In this document: positions 1-5,096 of the stretch, piece after piece
Layout of the letters: every line of letters starts with the position of its first letter
How positions within the stretch are numbered: position 1 is the stretch's first letter
Program-made: the position numbers and the translations under genes
Assembly (NCBI GenBank): GCA_030691835.1
Contig: JAUYDO010000165.1
Coordinates: 1-5,096 of the forward strand
Origin: Dehalococcoidia bacterium
GTDB taxonomy: Bacteria; Chloroflexota; Dehalococcoidia; Dehalococcoidales; UBA3254
Reading direction: 5' to 3'
Length of the DNA: 5,096 nt
The notes under the pieces: model-generated
What the model was told of the DNA's origin: nothing
Database searches by the model: none
The model's input: the letters and a program-made list of their open reading frames with translations, nothing else

Positions 1-2754
1 GGGTGGAGCAAGCAGGGATGGACTGGAGTCACCCAGACCACCCACGACCTCCTCTCATATTGGTTCAACCGTGATGAGGAAACTGAGGAACGGTTCTACT
101 TCTGCCAACAACGCGCTATTGAAACAGTAATCTATTGCCACGAAGTCCTCCGCGTTAAGACGCTAGGAGAACTCTATGAGCGCCTAGCCCCTGAAGCTCT
201 ATTCCAGCATTTGCCCCTTAAGGAAGAGGTTGAATCTATCCCCTTCCCCAAGTTCTGTCTCAAGATGGCAACAGGCACGGGGAAGACTTGGGTCTTGGCT
301 GCACTCTTAGTTTGGCAATATTTCAACAGCCTGCGTGGTGAGCGTCCTGGCTGCTATTCTAATCGCTTCCTCGTGGTAGCTCCCGGACACGAGGTGCTTA
401 ATCGCTTGCTCGATTCCTTCAAGGGTAAGCGTGACCTAAAGACTGGACAGCGAGACCCCGCAAAATCGGACTATGCTAGGCCTCTATTCATGCCGGAAGG
501 TGCCCGGTGGAGAGACCAGTTCCATTTGATGGATAACATATATGAGCCGTCTGATGTCAGACCTAATACCACTCCCCCGGACGGTTCATTCGTGCTTGTC
601 ACCAACTGGCAGCAGTTCCGTCTCAAAGAGGGGACTTCCAGCCTATGGGAGCAGTGGACGGGTGAGGACGTAGAGGAGCAGCCACGAGGAGAGATTATAG
701 CTGACTTTCTTTCCGAGTTTCCCGACCTTGTAGTTATGAATGACGAAGCCCATCATGTTCACGATAAAAAGACTGCCCGTAATGTAGCACTGGTGTGGCG
801 TCACTTCATGGGATACCTGTATGAGCGCCTGAGACAAAAGCACCCCAAAGAGCGTGGGCTTTTTATGCAAGTGGATTACTCAGCTACGCCCTTTTATGGT
901 AGCGGCGCTAACCGGGAATATTTCCCGCATATTGTGTATGACTTTGACCTGGTTCAGGCAATGCGGGAACCGCTGGTAAAGCAACTATTCTTGGAGGAAC
1001 GACAGTCTATAGCTGGCGAGAGGTTGGACGATTTGGACTTCCGGGCGATACGCACTGAGGCTGAGGGACGAAAGCGGGGTCAGATTAAATCTCTATCGCC
1101 AGGACAAAAGCTTATGCTGGACATAGGCCGGCATAAGCTAGAGCAGCTTTCCCAAGAATTCCAAGAACGAGGCATAGACCGTAAACCAGTGATGATGGTC
1201 TTAGCAGAGGAGACGGATGTTGCTGACCTAGTAGTCGAGCACTTTGCTACTCTTACCGATGAGCATGGTAATCCATACGACGACCACCAAGTAATGGTAA
1301 TTCATACCGAGCTAACTGAGAAGAAACTGACGGCTGCCCGACTGCGCTTGGACAGGATTGACATCGACGAGGACCCCTTACGTGTGGTAATCTCAGTCCT
1401 CATGCTGCGGGAGGGCTTTGATAAGACAAATATCTGTGTAACGGTGGTTTTGCGGGCAACGGAAGCCGACCTTTTGTTAGAGCAGATTGTTGGGCGTGGA
1501 GTGCGCTTGATGTTTCCCGAGTATCGCTACCCTGAATTCTGGGATGCCAAGAGAGAGGCGCTCGAAGACCTGCGCCGTCACCGGATGCCTTCCAATTCGC
1601 TAGACTTCCTTTTCATTGTGGAACACCCCCGCTTCAGAGCTTTCTATGATGAATTGCGCCAGCAAGGCTATCTTATTGGCGGTGGTGACACCAGCAAAAC
1701 ACGCACTACCGGTGACCTCATACCAGTGGACGCCATGCCTGTCAGGATTCCAGCCTACGACATCGCCTGGCCAGTGCTGATATTTGAGCAAGGCAAACTG
1801 CCTGACCTTGGTCAGATTGATATTGCCAGCTTGCCCAAATACCCAACCGACTTTGAGCAGCTTAAGCAGATGCTGGCAAAATTGGCTATATCCGATACCC
1901 ATATAGATACTGGAACCAGAGCCAAGACCTGGAAGCTTGATAATCAATACTTTGATTTGGCTTTTTTCCTGCGCCAGGCTTCACAGGCTATTGCTACCGC
2001 CGGTAAGGGAAGCCCCATTCTGACTGCCAAATACGCTGAAATTGCCGCCCTGGTTGACGAATATGTGTCAAAGTATCTCTTCGGGCAGCCGATAGATTTC
2101 TCGTTGCCCGAGAATTACCGTGTGCTCAACTTTGCCCTCGTGTTCGACCACGTGATTCAGCACTTACGCCGCGCCATTCTCACCGCCTGCGAGCAAGCGC
2201 AGTATTCAGTAAGGCAAGGCGTCTGGCAGCGACTCTCTGACCTCAAGCGCATTATGGTCAGGGAGACCCACTCAGTAGAAACAGACAGATGCATCTACCC
2301 AAGGCAGGGTTATTCAGCCATCGGCGGTGGCTTTGAGCGAGACTTCATGGTGGAGATTCTCAATACTTCACCCGAAGTTAAGGCTTTTGCGAAACCCACT
2401 AGAAAACATGGGCTCACTATTGAATTCCGTGACCCGGATGGTATTACCCGCCCCTATGAGATTGACTTTGTGGTGCGCACCGATGAGACAGTCTATCTAG
2501 TTGAGACTAAAGCGGATAAGGACTTATACATACCTTCAGTTGCGCTCAAAGCACGGGCGGCTCAAGCCTGGTGTGAAAGCGCTGACGGCATTGCCCCACC
2601 GGAAGATATATCTCAGCCTGCGCAGTGGGAATACCTGATTCTGTCCGAGGGACTATTCAAAGCCAACCGCGGGCTTTCTTTTGAAGCCTTGGTGCCCTTG
2701 TGCCGAGCGCTGCGAGAGAGGGTTATCGCCCAGCAGCAAGGCAAGCTATTTTAG
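1..2754 (+). CDS. res: Type III-like restriction enzyme Res subunit: DEAD/DEAH helicase fused to PD-(D/E)XK nuclease (5' partial)
   Basis: ATP-dependent DNA translocase/endonuclease subunit of a cytoplasmic R-M complex, working with the Mod protein encoded next. The frame is open from base 1 to TAG at 2752-2754, giving 917 visible residues; the true start lies upstream. Using window codons as residue numbers: a Q-motif-like segment (FYFCQQRAIET) at 32-42; Walker A (ATGTGKT) at 90-96, bases 268-288; DEAH at 248-251, bases 742-753, followed by HVHDK; SATP at 294-297; REGFDK at 470-475; and motif VI QIVGRGVR at 495-502, bases 1483-1506. Near the C-terminus, IDFVV followed by VETK supplies the D822, E835 and K837 expected of a PD-(D/E)XK nuclease. 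No frameshift or stop interrupts it. Family knowledge: Res proteins are usually about 900-1000 residues, so probably only some tens of N-terminal residues are missing. A TTG at 211 would cut away conserved N-terminal sequence and is not a plausible start. Type I HsdR is less likely because the partner is a single beta-class Mod with no HsdS. It may belong to the group annotated as BPTD_3080-family restriction endonucleases; that is from memory and untested. Confidence 0.93.
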   Translation, partial: GWSKQGWTGVTQTTHDLLSYWFNRDEETEERFYFCQQRAIETVIYCHEVLRVKTLGELYERLAPEALFQHLPLKEEVESIPFPKFCLKMATGTGKTWVLAALLVWQYFNSLRGERPGCYSNRFLVVAPGHEVLNRLLDSFKGKRDLKTGQRDPAKSDYARPLFMPEGARWRDQFHLMDNIYEPSDVRPNTTPPDGSFVLVTNWQQFRLKEGTSSLWEQWTGEDVEEQPRGEIIADFLSEFPDLVVMNDEAHHVHDKKTARNVALVWRHFMGYLYERLRQKHPKERGLFMQVDYSATPFYGSGANREYFPHIVYDFDLVQAMREPLVKQLFLEERQSIAGERLDDLDFRAIRTEAEGRKRGQIKSLSPGQKLMLDIGRHKLEQLSQEFQERGIDRKPVMMVLAEETDVADLVVEHFATLTDEHGNPYDDHQVMVIHTELTEKKLTAARLRLDRIDIDEDPLRVVISVLMLREGFDKTNICVTVVLRATEADLLLEQIVGRGVRLMFPEYRYPEFWDAKREALEDLRRHRMPSNSLDFLFIVEHPRFRAFYDELRQQGYLIGGGDTSKTRTTGDLIPVDAMPVRIPAYDIAWPVLIFEQGKLPDLGQIDIASLPKYPTDFEQLKQMLAKLAISDTHIDTGTRAKTWKLDNQYFDLAFFLRQASQAIATAGKGSPILTAKYAEIAALVDEYVSKYLFGQPIDFSLPENYRVLNFALVFDHVIQHLRRAILTACEQAQYSVRQGVWQRLSDLKRIMVRETHSVETDRCIYPRQGYSAIGGGFERDFMVEILNTSPEVKAFAKPTRKHGLTIEFRDPDGITRPYEIDFVVRTDETVYLVETKADKDLYIPSVALKARAAQAWCESADGIAPPEDISQPAQWEYLILSEGLFKANRGLSFEALVPLCRALRERVIAQQQGKLF

Positions 2755-4937
2755 AAACGAGAGTTAAGAACATAGTAAATAACGAGAGAGCCAGAAAGAA
2801 AGACTCAGCCCGGCTGGTATGGGATTCTAAGCCCCGCCGCGCCCCCAATCCCAGGGACATAGAATTCCAGACGGCCGAGGTAGTCATCCCCAACTGGGTT
2901 CGGGATAGTGGGCAGATACCCATGTCCTTCCGAGACAGCATGCTGGGCGACAGCCAGATTGATAAGCAGGAAATGAACCGTCTTATCTGGGGAGATAACT
3001 TGCTGACAATGCAGGCTCTGCTTGCCCAAGGATACGAAAACAAGATAAACCTGATTTATATTGACCCGCCCTTCGGTACTTCTGAAGACTACTATCAACC
3101 CTTTGTGATAGGGCAGAGTTCGTTTACTAAGGAGCCGTCCTTTATCGAGAGGTTGGCATATAAGGACACATGGCTAGGAGGTATTGATTCATACCTCGAT
3201 ATGCTTTACCCGAGATTTCAACTCATGAAGCGTCTCTTGTCAGACCAAGGGTTAATCTTCATACACCTTGGGGTAGCGGTAAGCCATTTCGTTAAGGTCA
3301 TGATGGATGAAATTTTACCGGGCTGTTTTAGAAATCAGATTATTGTCGAGAAGTCGATGGGCAAAAGTTACTCCGAAGGCCCTACGCAACGGAAGCTTAA
3401 TTCAATGTACGACAGTATATTGGTATATTCGCGTTCAGAATCTTCAAGGTTAAAAGCCACAGAATGGCGACTTGACACACTTTTAGATGATATAGAACAC
3501 CTTGACTCAGTGAGCACCCTCCAAAAGGTGGCCCAGTTTGGTCATAAGTTAAAGGGCGCGGAAGAAGACGAAGGCGGTAAATATTACTGGGGACCGTTTG
3601 ACGCTCCAGGTGTCCGGCGCTTTCTATCCTATGAGATTTTTGGCAGATACCCACCTCCCAGCCGTCATTGGTCTTGGCAAAAGGAGCGAGCCGAAGCGGC
3701 AATCGCACGATACAATGAGGGAGAGCGTCTAAAGGCAGAGCTCACAGATAAAGAGGAGCTAGGGTCGAGGTTACGAGCACTAGCAGATGAGGGTGTTATT
3801 TTCAATCCTAGTGGAACAGGCCCGCGTGCCAAGGTGTACATCAGTGGAACGCGTTTGCTCGGAGACATGTGGCCCGATGTAGGAGTTAACGATAGAAGCG
3901 TCGCCTATCCGACTGCAAAGTCGTCAGCACTGCTTACTCGCATTCTCTCCGTAATGCCCTATGAGAATCCTTTGGTGGCTGACTTCTTTTGCGGTTCCGG
4001 CAGTTTTCTGGGCGTAGCCGAGGAGAAAGGATTACGCTGGATTGGGTGCGATTTCGGTAAAGTAGCGATACAAATGACAAGGACACGTCTGGTACAGCAG
4101 GACGCCAAGCCTTTCCTCATTGAAAACATCGGTAATTACCAGCGGGAAATGATTTACCTTTCCGGTGGACGAATTGGTGAGATGCAACAAGTCATCCTGA
4201 AGTTGTATGGCGCTACCCCGCGCAGGGACTCGGCTGACCTCGGCACGCGCTACTGTCCCGAGGATGGAGTTCTGGAGCTGGTCTATGTAGGTTATCCCGA
4301 CCGTCCGGTAACTGCTCGGAAGGCTGAAGAACTGGCACGTCAGGCTGAGAAGCTCGACGGCACCGGATATAAGCGCCTGGTTATTCTCGCCTGGGACTAT
4401 GATTATAACTATTCCTCTGAGCTAGAGAACCGTCTGAGGGCAGCCAAGCAGCCTATCAAAACGAAGATAGAAAGTCGCACTATACCGCCTGACATTTATG
4501 ACTACCTCAAGAAAGCCAAGGATGAGGAAGATATTGAACCATTGCGGGGAAAGATAAAGTTTTATGAGAAACCCTACCTCCGCTTAACTAAGCCGCAGGT
4601 TAAGCTAGGAGCTGAGGGTAAAGCCGAAGTGACCATCGGCATTGAACGCTATGTGGTCTTTGACCTGCCGGTGGCTGAAAAGGAGCGGGAAAAGCTTCAA
4701 GCACTTATTAAGGATAACTTCGCCGCTCTGATAGACTATTGGGCTGTAGACTGGGATTACGATGGCTATACCTTCAAGAGCCAGTGGCAGGATATGAGGG
4801 GAAATGGCCGTAAGACCAAAGTCGTAGTGACTCAGGCTACCGTCAATCTAGCTACTGGTAAGACTTGCACAATCGCGGTGCGGCTGGTGGACATTTTTGG
4901 CAATGACGCTGCCGGGACTGTTCAAATCAAGCTCTAA
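2700..4937 (+). CDS. mod: Type III-like site-specific DNA methyltransferase (Mod), beta class, probably N6-adenine
   Basis: Transfers methyl groups from S-adenosylmethionine to bases in the recognition site, protecting host DNA and giving Res its specificity. Numbering from GTG at 2700 (745 residues): RLVWDSKP at 38-45 and NRLIWGDN at 93-100, both typical of this Mod group; catalytic motif IV DPPF at 122-125 (bases 3063-3074); DSYLDMLYPR at 163-172; a target-recognition region at about 210-400 including RHW-WQKER at 322-330; YPTAK at 403-407; SAM-binding motif I FFCGSGSF at 429-436 (bases 3984-4007); and IGCDFGKVAI at 448-457. Motif IV before motif I defines the beta class; adenine is inferred from type III kinship, not shown. 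Residues 470-745 form a long extension ending in a beta-rich segment with VDIFGND at 730-736. GTG 2700 is the first standard start after an in-frame TGA at 2682 and overlaps res by 55 bases, but it has no convincing ribosome site, and the first 25 or so residues do not look like Mod; an ATA at 2772 is an alternative. Overlap or close abutment implies one transcript and translational coupling. Oddities: HLG where HLD is usual (G191), and YPTAKS instead of YPTQKP. Confidence 0.92.
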   Translation: MPSAAREGYRPAARQAILETRVKNIVNNERARKKDSARLVWDSKPRRAPNPRDIEFQTAEVVIPNWVRDSGQIPMSFRDSMLGDSQIDKQEMNRLIWGDNLLTMQALLAQGYENKINLIYIDPPFGTSEDYYQPFVIGQSSFTKEPSFIERLAYKDTWLGGIDSYLDMLYPRFQLMKRLLSDQGLIFIHLGVAVSHFVKVMMDEILPGCFRNQIIVEKSMGKSYSEGPTQRKLNSMYDSILVYSRSESSRLKATEWRLDTLLDDIEHLDSVSTLQKVAQFGHKLKGAEEDEGGKYYWGPFDAPGVRRFLSYEIFGRYPPPSRHWSWQKERAEAAIARYNEGERLKAELTDKEELGSRLRALADEGVIFNPSGTGPRAKVYISGTRLLGDMWPDVGVNDRSVAYPTAKSSALLTRILSVMPYENPLVADFFCGSGSFLGVAEEKGLRWIGCDFGKVAIQMTRTRLVQQDAKPFLIENIGNYQREMIYLSGGRIGEMQQVILKLYGATPRRDSADLGTRYCPEDGVLELVYVGYPDRPVTARKAEELARQAEKLDGTGYKRLVILAWDYDYNYSSELENRLRAAKQPIKTKIESRTIPPDIYDYLKKAKDEEDIEPLRGKIKFYEKPYLRLTKPQVKLGAEGKAEVTIGIERYVVFDLPVAEKEREKLQALIKDNFAALIDYWAVDWDYDGYTFKSQWQDMRGNGRKTKVVVTQATVNLATGKTCTIAVRLVDIFGNDAAGTVQIKL
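2757..2774 (+). promoter_or_regulatory. Possible ribosome binding site and non-standard ATA start for mod
   Basis: Just after the res stop (2752-2754) lies a purine-rich GAGAG at 2759-2763, eight bases before an in-frame ATA at 2772-2774. Starting there would give a Mod beginning with V-N-N-E-R-A-R-K-K, a short basic leader running into RLVWDSKP, which resembles Mod N-termini of this group better than the version starting at GTG 2700. No ATG, GTG or TTG lies in frame between 2700 and the ATG at 2922, and starting at that ATG would remove conserved sequence. ATA starts are rare, so this is a hypothesis; it could also be an ATG changed by mutation or a base error. Confidence 0.25.
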
Positions 4938-5015
4938 TTAGCCTCTGCCTTGGCAATTCTGAGGGTCGATATCACAATTTAGCGTTTCGTTCAACCATGT
5001 TCAAGATTAAGCCAC

Positions 5016-5053
5016 AAAGAAAGAGGGCCTCGTTTTAAGGCCTTCTTTCTTTT
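5016..5053 (+). terminator. Rho-independent terminator of the res-mod operon
   Basis: The left arm AAAGAAAGAGGGCCT (5016-5030) pairs with AGGCCTTCTTTCTTT (5038-5052), leaving a 7-base loop, CGTTTTA. All 15 pairs form, with a single G-T wobble (5025 with 5043). The strong GGGCCT core sits next to the loop and the right arm ends in a T-rich run, the usual layout of an intrinsic terminator. It lies 78 bases after the mod stop codon. Because the left arm is A-rich, the opposite strand also reads as a hairpin followed by a T-rich tract, so it could stop transcription from both sides. The bases between the mod stop and this hairpin (4938-5015) show no other feature. Confidence 0.87.
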
Positions 5054-5096
5054 CTGCATTGATTCACCACTTGCCTATAAGACGCACACCCTAAAG

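Noticed and set aside
643..870. Minus-strand open frame of 75 codons inside res
   Set aside because: It lies wholly opposite the motif-bearing DEAH region of res and has no family-like motifs; a shadow frame.
1600..1947. Minus-strand open frame of 115 codons inside res
   Set aside because: Opposite strand of a continuous, family-like coding region, with no recognisable domain.
2723..3098. Two overlapping minus-strand open frames opposite the start of mod
   Set aside because: They overlap each other and the conserved Mod N-terminal and motif IV region; no supporting motifs. An antitoxin-like or controller gene was considered but nothing supports it.
3181..3540. Lower G+C in the Mod recognition region (about 43% by hand count, against about 56% at 2821-3000 and about 61% at 4201-4380), suggesting a swapped recognition domain
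   Set aside because: Recognition-domain exchange is known in Mods, but the lines at 4381-4440 and 4501-4560 are also about 43%, so the dip is within the fluctuation of this gene. Not convincing without a codon-usage scan and homolog alignment.
3397..3868. Minus-strand open frames opposite the Mod target-recognition region
   Set aside because: Composition and lack of motifs mark them as shadows of mod.
1..4937. Phase-variation repeats, as found in many type III mod genes
   Set aside because: No tetra- or pentanucleotide repeat tract or long homopolymer is visible in or before either gene.
4997..5038. Tiny ATG frame of 13 codons between mod and the terminator
   Set aside because: No clear ribosome site, and its last half is simply the left arm and loop of the terminator hairpin.
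5059..5081. Promoter-like TTGATT and TATAAG after the terminator
   Set aside because: Only 11 bases separate the two boxes, too few for a standard sigma-70 promoter, and no gene start follows within the window.
5035..5094. Minus-strand frame open to the right edge, 19 codons plus stop, possibly the tail of a convergent gene
   Set aside because: Too short to recognise, and it ends inside the hairpin arm; cannot be supported without sequence to the right.

Overview
The window holds one two-gene, plus-strand operon that I read as a type III-like restriction-modification (R-M) system: a helicase-nuclease (Res) gene followed by a DNA methyltransferase (Mod) gene, closed by a strong intrinsic terminator. 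The calls rest on motifs read directly from the translated sequence; no database search was possible.

Layout. Positions 1-2754: Res gene, cut off at its 5' end by the window edge. The frame is open from base 1, and the first 70 codons already look like the N-terminal part of this family, so the TTG at 211 is not a credible start. Positions 2700 (or a few tens of bases later) to 4937: Mod gene, overlapping or abutting the end of res. Positions 4938-5015: short spacer with nothing recognisable. Positions 5016-5053: a 15-bp hairpin ending in a T-rich tract. Positions 5054-5096: 43 bases with no supportable feature. No tRNA, rRNA, CRISPR array, insertion sequence or long repeat was seen.

How the genes work together. 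In type III systems Mod recognises a short asymmetric site and methylates adenine on one strand. Res joins Mod to form the complex that hydrolyses ATP and cuts near unmethylated, suitably oriented sites. Here Res keeps its helicase motifs (Walker A, DEAH, SAT, GRGVR) and a PD-(D/E)XK-like nuclease signature. Mod keeps the DPPF and FxGxG motifs in beta-class order. The pair therefore looks intact and probably active in defence against foreign DNA.

Points of interest: res precedes mod, the reverse of the classical EcoP1I/EcoP15I order; the mod start codon is unclear and may be a non-standard ATA; two normally conserved Mod positions are altered; and Mod carries a long C-terminal extension that ends in a beta-rich, possibly PKD/Ig-like segment.

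Organism. Base composition is close to balanced, and the rho-independent terminator favours a bacterium. Nothing here fixes the phylum; an environmental anaerobe such as a Chloroflexi/Dehalococcoidia lineage would fit, but that is only an impression.
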